A stretch of DNA of 56,404 nucleotides, from assembly GCF_947378715.1 (NCBI RefSeq), contig NZ_CANCLE010000005.1, positions 1 through 56,404 on the forward strand, written 5' to 3'. Source of the stretch: Phenylobacterium aquaticum (GTDB taxonomy: Bacteria; Pseudomonadota; Alphaproteobacteria; Caulobacterales; Caulobacteraceae). Position 1 is the first letter of the stretch. Each line of letters opens with the position of its first letter. The translations under genes were made by a program, and so were the position numbers. Positions 16,016 through 24,983 of the stretch are shown here, in pieces. A model generated the notes under the pieces. It worked only from the letters and a program-made list of their open reading frames with translations. It did no database searches and was not told where the DNA came from.

Positions 16016-16618
16016 TTATTCTCCGTCGGTGGCGACCGGAGCGCCGTCAGCCTTGCGGCCCAGCACGTCGGCGACCTTCTTGCCACGCTTGTTGGCGACC
16101 TGGCGGGGCGAAGACTGAGCCTTCAGCGCCTCAAAGGTCGCGCGCACCATGTTGTAGGGATTGGACGAGCCGACTGACTTGCCGACCACGTCCTGGACGC
16201 CCAGGGTTTCGAGCACGGCGCGCATCGGACCGCCGGCGATCACGCCGGTGCCGGCGGGCGCCGCACGGACCATGACCTTGCCAGCGCCCCAACGGCCCTT
16301 GCCGTCGTGGTGCAGGGTGCGGCTCTCGCGGAGCGGCACACGGATCATCGACTTCTTGGCTTCTTCGGTCGCCTTGCGGATGGCTTCCGGCACTTCACGC
16401 GCCTTGCCATGACCGAAGCCGACGCGGCCCTTCTGGTCGCCGACGATCATCAGGGCGGCGAACGAGAAACGACGGCCACCCTTCACAGTCGCGGCAACGC
16501 GGTTGATGTGCACCAGCTTCTCGACGATGTCGCTGTCGGCGCGCTCTTCCTGCGGGGCGTTCCGGTCCCGGCCCCGGCGTTGACCGCCTTCGCCGCGTTG
16601 TTCGTTTCCACGAGCCAT
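16016..16618 (-). CDS. rpsE: 30S ribosomal protein S5
   Basis: S5 influences decoding accuracy and binds near the mRNA entry. The 200-residue product has an Arg/Glu-rich N-terminal extension (MARGNEQRGEGGQRRGRDR), the double-stranded-RNA-binding-like domain with RRFSFAALMIVGDQKGRVGFG split around the signature, and the ribosomal S5 C-terminal domain (VIAGGPMRAVLETLGVQD). The extra tail after VANKRGKKVADVLGR is longer than in E. coli (167 residues). Confidence 0.98.
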   Translation of the reverse strand: MARGNEQRGEGGQRRGRDRNAPQEERADSDIVEKLVHINRVAATVKGGRRFSFAALMIVGDQKGRVGFGHGKAREVPEAIRKATEEAKKSMIRVPLRESRTLHHDGKGRWGAGKVMVRAAPAGTGVIAGGPMRAVLETLGVQDVVGKSVGSSNPYNMVRATFEALKAQSSPRQVANKRGKKVADVLGRKADGAPVATDGE

Positions 16619-16628
16619 TGGATTACCC

Positions 16629-16985
16629 CTAGAAATTCAAGCCGGCTTCGCGCGCGGCGTCAGCCAGCGCCTTCACCCGGCCGTGATAGATGTAGCCGCC
16701 ACGATCGAAGACGACGTCCTTGACGCCTTTTTCAATCGCGCGCTGGGCGACGAGAGCGCCGACGCGAGCGGCGGCGTCCTTGTCGGAACCCTTGGTCTTG
16801 CCTTCGCCCTCGAGGGACGAGGCCGAGGCCAGGGTCACGCCGTTCGCATCATCGATGACCTGGGCGTAGATGTTCTTGTCCGAACGGAACACCGACAGAC
16901 GCGGACGGCCATTCGACAGCTTGCGAAGGCGGATCCGGTTGCGCTCGGCGCGGCGCTTGGACGTTTCACGAGGAGTAAGAGCCAT
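16629..16985 (-). CDS. rplR: 50S ribosomal protein L18
   Basis: L18 binds 5S rRNA with L5 and L25. The 118 residues show the basic N-terminus (RRAERNRIRLRKLSNGRPRLSV), FRSDKNIYAQVIDD and the C-terminal signature VVFDRGGYIYHGRVKALADAAREAGL. Three bases separate it from rplF. Confidence 0.98.
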   Translation of the reverse strand: MALTPRETSKRRAERNRIRLRKLSNGRPRLSVFRSDKNIYAQVIDDANGVTLASASSLEGEGKTKGSDKDAAARVGALVAQRAIEKGVKDVVFDRGGYIYHGRVKALADAAREAGLNF

Positions 16986-16988
16986 GGC

Positions 16989-17522
16989 CTACTTCTTCTT
17001 GCCTTCCTTGCGACGCACCTTCTCGCCCGCGTAGCGCACGCCCTTGCCCTTGTAGGGCTCCGGCGGGCGGATACGACGGATGCGCGCGGCGATCTCGCCG
17101 ACCGCCTGCTTGTCGATGCCGCTGATCTTGATTTCAGTCTGCTTCGGCACGGCGAAGGCGATGCCTTCGGGCGGAGGAACGTCCACCTCGTGGCTGAAGC
17201 CCAGCTGCATGGAGAGCGCATTGCCCTTCATCGCCGCGCGATAGCCGACGCCGACCAGCTCGAGGGTCTCCTCATAGCCCTGGGTGACCCCATGGACCAT
17301 GTTGGCGACCAGCGTGCGGGACAGACCCCACATGGCCTGAGCACGCGTGTTCTCGACACGCTTGGACAGCACCAGCTCGGCGCCCTCCTGCTTGACCTCG
17401 ATTTCTTCGGCCACGGTCCAGGCGAGTTCCCCCTTGGGGCCCTTCACCGACACCGTTTGGCCGGAGATGGTGACCGTAACCCCGGTGGGGACGGCGACCG
17501 CCTTCTTTCCGATCCGCGACAT
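16989..17522 (-). CDS. rplF: 50S ribosomal protein L6
   Basis: L6 lies at the base of the L7/L12 stalk near the factor-binding site. The 177-residue protein begins MSRIGKKAVAVPTGV and contains GVGYRAAMKGNALSMQLGFSH and the C-terminal signature RRIRPPEPYKGKGVRYAGE. The end is rich in Lys. It follows rpsH by two bases. Confidence 0.98.
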   Translation of the reverse strand: MSRIGKKAVAVPTGVTVTISGQTVSVKGPKGELAWTVAEEIEVKQEGAELVLSKRVENTRAQAMWGLSRTLVANMVHGVTQGYEETLELVGVGYRAAMKGNALSMQLGFSHEVDVPPPEGIAFAVPKQTEIKISGIDKQAVGEIAARIRRIRPPEPYKGKGVRYAGEKVRRKEGKKK

Positions 17523-17524
17523 CT

Positions 17525-17920
17525 CTAATAGACCCGGCAGAGGACTTCGCCGCCCACGTTCGCATCGCGCGCCGCGGAGTCGGACATGACGCCCTTGGGC
17601 GTCGACAGGATCGAGATACCCAGGCCGTTCTTAACCGGCTTCAGGTCCGCGATCGACGAATAGACGCGACGGCCCGGCTTCGAGACGCGGCTGATCTCGA
17701 CGATGACGGGCTGGCCGTCAAAGTACTTCAGCTCGATCTCGAATTCCGGGAAGGCGCCGGGCTTTTCCACCAGGTGGTAGCCGCGGATGTAGCCTTCCTC
17801 GGCCAGCACATCGAGGACGCGCGCGCGCATCTTCGAGGCCGGGGTCATGACTTTCGAACGGCCACGGGTGGCGGCGTTCTTGATGCGGGCGATCATATCG
17901 CCAACGGGGTCGTTCACCAT
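17525..17920 (-). CDS. rpsH: 30S ribosomal protein S8
   Basis: S8 binds helix 21 of 16S rRNA and in E. coli represses the spc operon by binding mRNA near rplE. The 131 residues start MVNDPVGDMIARIKNA and end with GLGISILSTPKGVMSDSAARDANVGGEVLCRVY, the family signature. I could not identify an S8-binding mimic around rplX/rplE by eye. Confidence 0.98.
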   Translation of the reverse strand: MVNDPVGDMIARIKNAATRGRSKVMTPASKMRARVLDVLAEEGYIRGYHLVEKPGAFPEFEIELKYFDGQPVIVEISRVSKPGRRVYSSIADLKPVKNGLGISILSTPKGVMSDSAARDANVGGEVLCRVY

Positions 17921-17930
17921 GGGACCCTCC

Positions 17931-18236
17931 TCACCAGCTCGATTTCACGAGGCCGGGGATCAGCCCGTGCGAACCGAGTTCGCGCAGGGAGATCCGGCTC
18001 ATCTTCAGCTTACGATAATAGGCGCGCGGACGGCCCGTGATCTCGCACCGGTTACGGATGCGGGTCTTGGACGAATTCCGCGGCAGTTCCGCGAGCTTCA
18101 GCCGGGCTTCGAAGCGCTCCTCGAGGGGCAGCTTCTCGTCGTTGGCGATGTCCTTGAGCGACTCGCGCTTGGAGGCGTATTGCGCGACGAGACGCTTGAC
18201 CATCTCGTTGCGGTTGACGGCGCTTTTCTTGGCCAT
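17931..18236 (-). CDS. rpsN: 30S ribosomal protein S14 (zinc-free type)
   Basis: The 101-residue protein is the long form without the CxxC...CxxC zinc ribbon; only one Cys is seen (NRCEITGRPR). The signature RNRCEITGRPRAYYRKLKMS and end GLIPGLVKSSW are intact. S14 joins the head of the 30S late in assembly. It sits between rplE and rpsH, the usual spc order. Confidence 0.98.
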   Translation of the reverse strand: MAKKSAVNRNEMVKRLVAQYASKRESLKDIANDEKLPLEERFEARLKLAELPRNSSKTRIRNRCEITGRPRAYYRKLKMSRISLRELGSHGLIPGLVKSSW

Positions 18237-18255
18237 TTTGCTTTCCTTCCCGCCC

Positions 18256-18816
18256 TTAAGCTTGAACGAACGGGAACTGGAATTCCTTGAGAAGCGCGCG
18301 CGCTTCGTCGTCGGTCTTCGCAGTCGTGGCGACGATGATGTCCATGCCCCACATTTGATCGATCTGGTCGTAGTTGATCTCGGGGAACACGATGTGCTCC
18401 TTCAGACCCATGGCGTAGTTGCCACGACCGTCGAACGAGGTGGGCTTCAGGCCCCGGAAGTCCTTCACCCGCGGGAGAGCGATGGTGATCAGACGGTCCA
18501 GGAATTCGTACATGCGGTCCTTGCGAAGGGTCACCTTCGCGCCGATCACCATGCCTTCGCGCAGCTTGAAGCCGGCGATGGAATTGCGCGCGCGGGTGGC
18601 GACCGGCTTCTGGCCGGCGATGGCCGTCAGATCCGCGATGGCCGTTTGGACCTTCTTGGTATCGTTGACCGCCTCACCGATCCCCATGTTCAGGACAATC
18701 TTGTCCAGCTTGGGGATCTGCATCTCGTTGGTGTAGCCGAACTGTTCCTTCATCACCGCGCGGATGCGCTGGCGATATTCGGACTTCAGTCGGGGCTCGT
18801 AAGCTTGCTCAGCCAT
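18256..18816 (-). CDS. rplE: 50S ribosomal protein L5
   Basis: L5 binds 5S rRNA and contacts the P-site tRNA. The 186-residue product has LDKIVLNMGIGEAVNDTK, GQKPVATRARNSIAGFKLREGM and NYAMGLKEHIVFPEINYDQ, all family hallmarks. Its start overlaps the end of rplX by eight bases, so the two are probably translated in a coupled way. Confidence 0.98.
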   Translation of the reverse strand: MAEQAYEPRLKSEYRQRIRAVMKEQFGYTNEMQIPKLDKIVLNMGIGEAVNDTKKVQTAIADLTAIAGQKPVATRARNSIAGFKLREGMVIGAKVTLRKDRMYEFLDRLITIALPRVKDFRGLKPTSFDGRGNYAMGLKEHIVFPEINYDQIDQMWGMDIIVATTAKTDDEARALLKEFQFPFVQA

Positions 18817-19123
18817 TGATCACCTCGCCGGTCGTCTTAGCGACACGAACCTTCTTGTCGCCTTCGACACGGAAACCGACGCGGGTCGGCTTACCCTTGG
18901 AATCGACGATCGCCACGTTGGACACGTGAAGCGCCGCTTCCTTGCTCTTGATGCCGCCTTGCGGATCGGCCTGGGTCGGACGGGTGTGACGCTGAACCAG
19001 GTTCAGGCCTTCCACGACCAGGCGGTCTTCCTTGGGCAGGACCTTCAGGACATTGCCTTGGCGGCCCTTGTCCTTTCCGGCGAGGATCACGACGCGATCC
19101 CCCTTTTTGATCTTCGCGGCCAT
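18809..19123 (-). CDS. rplX: 50S ribosomal protein L24
   Basis: L24 initiates 50S assembly and lines the tunnel exit. The KOW motif is at the N-terminus (KKGDRVVILAGKDKGRQGNV), followed by VEGLNLVQRHTRPTQADPQGG. Length 104 residues is standard. It shares one base with the rplN stop. Confidence 0.98.
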   Translation of the reverse strand: MAAKIKKGDRVVILAGKDKGRQGNVLKVLPKEDRLVVEGLNLVQRHTRPTQADPQGGIKSKEAALHVSNVAIVDSKGKPTRVGFRVEGDKKVRVAKTTGEVING

Positions 19124-19491
19124 TACAGCACCTCGGGCGCGAGGGAGATGATCTTCATGTGGTTCTTCGCGCGCAGTTCACGGGGAACCGGGCCGAAAAT
19201 CCGCGTGCCGATCGGCTCGCTCTGCTTGTTCACGATGACGGCGGCGTTCTTATCGAAACGGATCACCGAACCGTCCTTGCGCTTGATCGCGGAGGACGTG
19301 CGCACGACGATGGCTTGAAGGACGTCGCCCTTCTTCACCCGGCCGCGCGGAATGGCTTCCTTGACGGAGACGACGATCTTGTCGCCCACGCCGGCGTAAC
19401 GACGGCCAGCGCCGCCGAGCACCTTGATGCACATCACACGACGCGCGCCGGAATTGTCGGCGACTTCGAGGTTAGTCTGCATCTGGATCAT
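19123..19491 (-). CDS. rplN: 50S ribosomal protein L14
   Basis: L14 forms an intersubunit bridge and is the docking site of RsfS. The 122 residues start MIQMQTNLEVADNSGARRVM and include the signature GDKIVVSVKEAIPRGRVKKGDV and RFDKNAAVIVNKQSEPIGTRIFGPVPRELR (conserved end region). It opens the spc section, 14 bases after rpsQ, with no promoter or terminator visible between S10 and spc parts. Confidence 0.98.
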   Translation of the reverse strand: MIQMQTNLEVADNSGARRVMCIKVLGGAGRRYAGVGDKIVVSVKEAIPRGRVKKGDVLQAIVVRTSSAIKRKDGSVIRFDKNAAVIVNKQSEPIGTRIFGPVPRELRAKNHMKIISLAPEVL

Positions 19492-19505
19492 GGATCAGAC
19501 CTTCC

Positions 19506-19757
19506 TTACGAGCCCTGGACCGCGGCTGCCTTAGGCAGCGCTTCCCAGGTCTTGGTTTTCGATTTCGGCGCGCATTCGATGATGCGGGCGATCTCGCCGG
19601 CCTTGTAGGCATTGGCTTCGTCGTGCGCGTGGTACTTCTTCGACCGACGGACGGTCTTCTTAAGCACCGGATGCAGGAAGGTCCGTTCGACCTTCACGAC
19701 GATGGTCTTGTCACCCTTGTCGGAGACGACCACGCCTTCGAGAATTCGTTTCGGCAT
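19506..19757 (-). CDS. rpsQ: 30S ribosomal protein S17
   Basis: S17 binds the 5' domain of 16S rRNA. The 83-residue protein has the OB-fold pattern LEGVVVSDKGDKTIVVKVER and the signature RSKKYHAHDEANAYKAGEIARIIEC. It ends the S10 section, ten bases after rpmC. Confidence 0.98.
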   Translation of the reverse strand: MPKRILEGVVVSDKGDKTIVVKVERTFLHPVLKKTVRRSKKYHAHDEANAYKAGEIARIIECAPKSKTKTWEALPKAAAVQGS

Positions 19758-19767
19758 TTGGGTCTCC

Positions 19768-19965
19768 TTAGGCCGCGGACTGCTTGGCGCGCAGGACGGT
19801 CTTGATCCGGGCGATGTCCTTGCGGACCTCGCTCGAACGGTGGGTCTTCTCGACCTGGCCCGTCGCGGCCTGGAAACGCAGGTTGAACTGCTCTTTCTTC
19901 AGGCTCAGCAGGGTGTCGCCGAGTTGGTCGGGCGTCATGCCCCGGATGTCATCAATCTTCATCAC
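19768..19965 (-). CDS. rpmC: 50S ribosomal protein L29
   Basis: This gene encodes a two-helix protein of 65 residues. DQLGDTLLSLKKEQFNLRFQAATGQ and the signature IARIKTVLRAKQ identify it. L29 with L23 forms the docking site for trigger factor and SRP. Its start overlaps the rplP stop by four bases (ATGA). Confidence 0.98.
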   Translation of the reverse strand: MMKIDDIRGMTPDQLGDTLLSLKKEQFNLRFQAATGQVEKTHRSSEVRKDIARIKTVLRAKQSAA

Positions 19966-20393
19966 GCGTGCTCCGCAACAGCGGCGTCGATGCGGGTGAC
20001 GATACGCGTCTTCACCGGAAGCTTGGCCGCGCCGAGGCGCAGGGCTTCACGGGCCACATCGTCCGGCACGCCGTCGATTTCGAACATGATCCGACCGGGG
20101 TGAACCCGGGCGGCCCAGTACTCAACCGCGCCCTTACCCTTACCCATCCGAACTTCGGCGGGCTTGTCGGTGACAGGAACGTCCGGGAAGATCCGGATCC
20201 ACACGCGACCTTGGCGCTTCATCTGGCGAGTGATCGCCCGACGAGCCGCTTCGATCTGACGCGCGGTGATGCGTTCAGGCTCGACCGACTTCAGGCCGTG
20301 AGACCCGAAGTTCAGGGAGAAGCCGCCCTTGGCGACCCCGTGGATCTTGCCCTTGAACTGCTTGCGGTACTTGGTTTTCTTAGGTGAAAGCAT
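19962..20393 (-). CDS. rplP: 50S ribosomal protein L16
   Basis: L16 helps position the A-site tRNA. The 143 residues include KYRKQFKGKIHGVAKGG at the N-terminus, KRQGRVWIRIFPDVPVTDKPAEVRMGKGKG (core) and the arginine that is hydroxylated in E. coli lies within this conserved stretch. The end KLPVKTRIVTRIDAAVAEHA is slightly longer than usual. Confidence 0.98.
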   Translation of the reverse strand: MLSPKKTKYRKQFKGKIHGVAKGGFSLNFGSHGLKSVEPERITARQIEAARRAITRQMKRQGRVWIRIFPDVPVTDKPAEVRMGKGKGAVEYWAARVHPGRIMFEIDGVPDDVAREALRLGAAKLPVKTRIVTRIDAAVAEHA

Positions 20394-20402
20394 GGCTCAA
20401 CC

Positions 20403-21161
20403 TCACGCGCCGGCCTGGTCGCGGCGATCGCGACGCGGACCGCGATCAGGGCGATCGCCCCGTTCACGACCGCCGCCTTCGCCAGCGGGACCGGATTCAG
20501 TGGCCAGGCGCTTATCCAGCGCCATGGGATCGTGCTCGAGGACTTCGCCCTTAAACACCCACACCTTCACACCGATGATGCCGTAGGTGGTCTTGGCTTC
20601 CGTCAGCCCGTAGTCGATGTCCGCGCGCAGCGTGTGACGCGGCACCCGGCCCTCGTGGTAGGACTCGGTACGGGCGATTTCCGCGCCGCCCAGACGACCG
20701 GCGACTTCGATGCGCATGCCCTTCGCGCCCAGACGCATCGCGCTTTGCAGCGAACGCTTCATGGCGCGACGGAAGGCGATCCGGCGCTCGAGTTGCTGGG
20801 CGATGTTCTCGGCCACCAGCTGGGCGTCGGTTTCCGGCTTGCGGATCTCAACGATGTTTAGGTGAACTTCACCGCCGGTGATGGTGGTGACGTCCTTGCG
20901 GAGCTTGTCGATGTCCGCGCCCTTCTTGCCGATGATCACGCCAGGGCGCGCGGCATAGATGGTGATGCGGCACTTCTTGTGGGGACGCTCGATGATGATG
21001 CGCGAGACGCCGGCTTGGTACAGGCGCTTCTTCAGCATCTTACGGACCTTGATGTCCTCGTGCAGAAGCTTGCCGTACTCGGCGCCGTCGGCGAACCAAC
21101 GGGAGTCCCAGGTGCGGTTGATGCCGAGGCGAAGCCCGACCGGATTGACTTTTTGACCCAT
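20403..21161 (-). CDS. rpsC: 30S ribosomal protein S3
   Basis: S3 lines the mRNA entry pore and has helicase activity with S4 and S5. The 252-residue product has a type II KH domain with the GxxG loop in VIIGKKGADIDKLR (about 69-82) and the C-terminal signature region MRLGAKGMRIEVAGRLGGAEIARTE. A hydrophilic tail of about 25 residues rich in Gly, Arg and Asp (EGGGRERGDRPDRGPRR) extends it beyond E. coli S3; such tails are common in alphaproteobacteria. Confidence 0.98.
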   Translation of the reverse strand: MGQKVNPVGLRLGINRTWDSRWFADGAEYGKLLHEDIKVRKMLKKRLYQAGVSRIIIERPHKKCRITIYAARPGVIIGKKGADIDKLRKDVTTITGGEVHLNIVEIRKPETDAQLVAENIAQQLERRIAFRRAMKRSLQSAMRLGAKGMRIEVAGRLGGAEIARTESYHEGRVPRHTLRADIDYGLTEAKTTYGIIGVKVWVFKGEVLEHDPMALDKRLATESGPAGEGGGRERGDRPDRGPRRDRRDQAGA

Positions 21162-21541
21162 CAGGCGGCCTCACCCAGCTCGCGGACCACGATCGTGATC
21201 TCGCTAAACGGCTTTTCGATGCGCGAGGCCCGGCCGCGAGCGCGGGCGGAGAAGCGCTTCATAACCAGGTTCTTGCCCACGAAGGCCTCGGCGACGACGA
21301 GCGAGTCGATGTCGAGGTTGTGGTTGTTCTCGGCGTTGGAGATCGCCGAGTAGAGCGCCTTGCGCACATCGCGAGCGATGCGCTTGTGGCTGAATTCCAG
21401 TTCGTTCAGAGCCCGCTGGACCTTGAGGCCGCGGATCGACTGAGCGACGAGGTTCAGCTTGCGGGGGCTGATGCGCAGGGAGGTGACCTTGGCCACCGCC
21501 TCGGCGGCGCTGAAGCGCCGGGCTTTTGCTTGCTTGGCCAT
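21161..21541 (-). CDS. rplV: 50S ribosomal protein L22
   Basis: L22 reaches into the exit tunnel. The 126 residues show TSLRISPRKLNLVAQSIRGL, the tunnel hairpin FVGKNLVMKRFSARARGRASRI where macrolide-resistance changes can occur, and the end ITIVVRELGEA. It lies between rpsS and rpsC with a one-base overlap to rpsC. Confidence 0.98.
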   Translation of the reverse strand: MAKQAKARRFSAAEAVAKVTSLRISPRKLNLVAQSIRGLKVQRALNELEFSHKRIARDVRKALYSAISNAENNHNLDIDSLVVAEAFVGKNLVMKRFSARARGRASRIEKPFSEITIVVRELGEAA

Positions 21542-21543
21542 GA

Positions 21544-21822
21544 CTACTTCCTCTTGGCCTTCTTATCGGCCGCGTGGCCCGGGAAGTACCGGGTAGGCGC
21601 GAACTCACCGAGCTTCATGCCGACCATGTCTTCGCTAATCAGCACCGGGACGTGCTTTTGGCCGTTGTGAACCCCAAAGGTGAGGCCCACGAACTGCGGC
21701 ATGATGGTGGAGCGACGCGACCAGGTCTTGATCACGTCCTTGCGGCCGGAACCTTGGGCGGTTTCGGCCTTCTTCAGCAGGTATCCGTCGACAAACGGAC
21801 CTTTCCAGACGGAACGGGTCAT
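21544..21822 (-). CDS. rpsS: 30S ribosomal protein S19
   Basis: S19 forms a complex with S13 in the 30S head. The 92-residue sequence starts MTRSVWKGPFVDGYLLKK and contains IKTWSRRSTIMPQFVGLTFGVHNGQKHVPV, the signature, followed by MVGMKLGEFAPTRYFPGH. It follows rplB by three bases. Confidence 0.98.
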   Translation of the reverse strand: MTRSVWKGPFVDGYLLKKAETAQGSGRKDVIKTWSRRSTIMPQFVGLTFGVHNGQKHVPVLISEDMVGMKLGEFAPTRYFPGHAADKKAKRK

Positions 21823-21825
21823 GGC

Positions 21826-22662
<837 letters not shown>

Positions 22663-22666
22663 CTGC

Positions 22667-22966
22667 TTAGAGCCCCGTGGTGATGTCGATCGACTGGCCT
22701 TCGGCCAGGGTCACGACAGCTTTCTTGACGTCCGAGCGGCGGCCCGGACGGCCCCGGAAGCGCTTGGTCTTGCCCTTGACGACCAGGGTGTTGACCTTGG
22801 TGACAGTGACTTTGAACAGGGCTTCGACGGCGGCGGCGATTTCGTCCTTGGTCGCGTCGTTGGCGACCCGGAAGACGACCTTGTTCTGCTCGGAGAGCAG
22901 AGTGGCCTTTTCCGTGATCACCGGCGACAGGATCGCGTCGTAGTGGCGGGCGGTCGGGCTAGCCAT
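22667..22966 (-). CDS. rplW: 50S ribosomal protein L23
   Basis: L23 is at the tunnel exit and binds trigger factor and SRP. The 99 residues include HYDAILSPVITEKATLL, VEALFKVTVTKVNTLVVKGKTKRF, the rRNA-binding core, and a Gly-Gln-Ser-Ile end. It shares one base with the rplD stop. Confidence 0.98.
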   Translation of the reverse strand: MASPTARHYDAILSPVITEKATLLSEQNKVVFRVANDATKDEIAAAVEALFKVTVTKVNTLVVKGKTKRFRGRPGRRSDVKKAVVTLAEGQSIDITTGL

Positions 22967-23604
22967 TACGCGGCCTCCTTCTCGGCGAAGCGCGCGTTGA
23001 TCGCATCGACCGCGTCCTTGGTGAGGACCAGGGTCTGGCGACGCAGCACGTCATAGACGTTGAGGCCGGCGTTCGGCAGCACGTCCACGTTCGGGATGTT
23101 GCGCGAGGCCATGGCGAAGTTGGTGTCGACTTCCGACCCGGCGATCACCAGGACGTTGGTCCAACCCATCTTGCCGAGCTGAGCGCGCAGGGCCGAGGTC
23201 TTCGGATCGGTGATGGCCACCGTATCCACGATCACCAGGGCGCCGCTCTTGGCCTTGGAAGACAGCGCATGGCGCAGGGCCAGGGCGCGGAACTTCTTGG
23301 GCAGATCGAAGGCGTGGCTGCGGACCACGGGACCGTGGGCCTTGGCGCCGCCGACGAACTGAGCCGCACGGCGCGAACCGTGACGAGCGCCGCCGGAGCC
23401 CTTCTGCTTGTACATCTTCTTGCCGGTGCGAGAGACCTCGTTCCGGACCTGGATCTTGTGATTGCCCGAGCGGCGCTTGGCGAGCTGCCAAGTGACCATG
23501 CGCTGCAGGATGTCGCCGCGGATGTCTTCGATACCGAAGATGGCGTCGGACAGTTCAATCGAACCGCCCTTCGCGCCGTCGAGCTTGATGACGTCGAGTT
23601 TCAT
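22966..23604 (-). CDS. rplD: 50S ribosomal protein L4
   Basis: L4 contributes the long loop to the tunnel constriction; here SRTGKKMYKQKGSGGARHGS and AAQFVGGAKAHGPV. In E. coli L4 also represses the S10 operon through its leader. The 212-residue protein is slightly longer than E. coli L4 (201). The leader upstream of rpsJ in this window is long enough (about 240 bases) and contains hairpins, so similar control is possible but unproven outside gammaproteobacteria. Confidence 0.98.
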   Translation of the reverse strand: MKLDVIKLDGAKGGSIELSDAIFGIEDIRGDILQRMVTWQLAKRRSGNHKIQVRNEVSRTGKKMYKQKGSGGARHGSRRAAQFVGGAKAHGPVVRSHAFDLPKKFRALALRHALSSKAKSGALVIVDTVAITDPKTSALRAQLGKMGWTNVLVIAGSEVDTNFAMASRNIPNVDVLPNAGLNVYDVLRRQTLVLTKDAVDAINARFAEKEAA

Positions 23605-24350
23605 TATGCTTCGCCCTCAGCTTGGGGCGCCTCGGCAGGAGCCTCTTCCGCCGCGGGAGCCGCAACCGACTGGCCAGGCTTACGGAACGCGCCAGGCTTG
23701 GGAGCCTCGGCGGGAGCCGCAATCTTCACCGCGTCGCGGATCTTCACGAAGGAACCCTCGGTCCCGGGCACAGCGCCCTTGACCAGGATCAGGCCGCGCT
23801 CGGCGTCGATGCGCCAGACGGTCAGGTTCAGGGTGGTGACGGTCTCGACCCCGAGGTGGCCGGCCATCTTCTTGCCCTTGAAGGTCTTGCCAGGATCCTG
23901 GCGCTGACCGGTCGAGCCGTGGGCCCGGTGGGAGACGGACACACCGTGGGTGGCCCGCATACCGCCGAAGTTCCAGCGCTTCATGGCGCCCTGGAAACCC
24001 TTACCAACCGTCACGCCCGTCACATCGACCTTTTGGCCGGGGAGGTAGTGGTCGGCGGTCAGTTCCGCGCCCACTTCGATCAGGTTGTCCGGGCTGACCC
24101 GGAACTCGGCCAGTTCGCGCTTCGGCTCGACTTCAGCCTTGGCGAAATGGCCGCGCATGGCCTTGCTGGTGTTTTTCGGCTTCTTGGCGCCGGCTCCGAG
24201 CTGGAGCGCAACATAGCCGTCCTTTTCCTGGGTCCGCTGGCCGGTGACCTGGCAGCCTTCAAGGCTGAGCACGGTCACGGGAACATGGACGCCGGCTTCA
24301 TCGAAGAAGCGGGCCATACCCAGTTTCTTGGCGATCACGCCGGTACGCAT
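23604..24350 (-). CDS. rplC: 50S ribosomal protein L3 with C-terminal extension
   Basis: L3 is near the peptidyl-transferase centre. The signature region FQGAMKRWNFGGMRATHGVS continues to HRAHGSTGQ, whose Gln is the PrmB methylation site in E. coli. The 248-residue protein has about 35 extra residues at the C-terminus rich in Ala, Pro and Glu (PAAEEAPAEAPQAEGEA), a feature of alphaproteobacterial L3. It follows rpsJ by 13 bases. Confidence 0.98.
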   Translation of the reverse strand: MRTGVIAKKLGMARFFDEAGVHVPVTVLSLEGCQVTGQRTQEKDGYVALQLGAGAKKPKNTSKAMRGHFAKAEVEPKRELAEFRVSPDNLIEVGAELTADHYLPGQKVDVTGVTVGKGFQGAMKRWNFGGMRATHGVSVSHRAHGSTGQRQDPGKTFKGKKMAGHLGVETVTTLNLTVWRIDAERGLILVKGAVPGTEGSFVKIRDAVKIAAPAEAPKPGAFRKPGQSVAAPAAEEAPAEAPQAEGEA

Positions 24351-24363
24351 CGACCGATCCCCC

Positions 24364-24672
<309 letters not shown>

Positions 24673-24921
24673 ATCGCTCTTCAATTTCCCCTACAGACGA
24701 CGGTCCGTCCGCGTGACTTTGACCATTTCAAAGACCAACCCGCGCCCCTCGTAAAAGGAGCCCGTACGCGTAAGTCCGCTCAAACGATTTAGGCCCGCGC
24801 GAAAACCTTCCGCGAGGGCCGCTTCCCGAGATGCTGAATTAGCTTGCCTCAGGTCGTTCCGCGAACCGCGTCTGCGCTTCAAATCACTTCGAAGCGCACA
24901 GCCGATCCAACAGGAGGCGCG
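24673..24921 (-). promoter_or_regulatory. 5' leader of the S10 operon with two hairpins
   Basis: The roughly 240 bases between the promoter and rpsJ hold no supported gene. Two hairpins are visible: TGCGCTTC/GAAGCGCA with a 10-base loop (24873-24898), and a 10-base stem with one mismatch, GGCCCTCGCG/CGCGCGGGCC (24792-24820). Both may take part in autogenous or attenuation control; this is inference from position only. Confidence 0.5.
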
Positions 24922-24950
24922 TCTATACGTGTGCGACTCGGCCCCGTCAA
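24922..24950 (-). promoter_or_regulatory. Sigma70-like promoter of the S10 operon
   Basis: On the minus strand TTGACG (24945-24950), a spacer of exactly 17 bases and TATAGA (24922-24927). The -35 box lies inside the distal arm of the hairpin that follows the upstream DUF2807 gene, so terminator and promoter share bases. Confidence 0.75.
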
Positions 24951-24978
24951 GAGCCGCGCGAGGCGGCTCGTGACGGGG
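24942..24978 (-). terminator. Large hairpin after the DUF2807 gene
   Basis: A stem of 8 plus 7 base pairs with one mismatch (CCCCGTCA...GAGCCGC / GCGGCTC...TGACGGGG) begins five bases past the stop codon. No T-run follows because the S10 promoter begins there. It probably insulates the ribosomal operon from upstream reading. Confidence 0.65.
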
Positions 24979-24983
24979 TGAGA

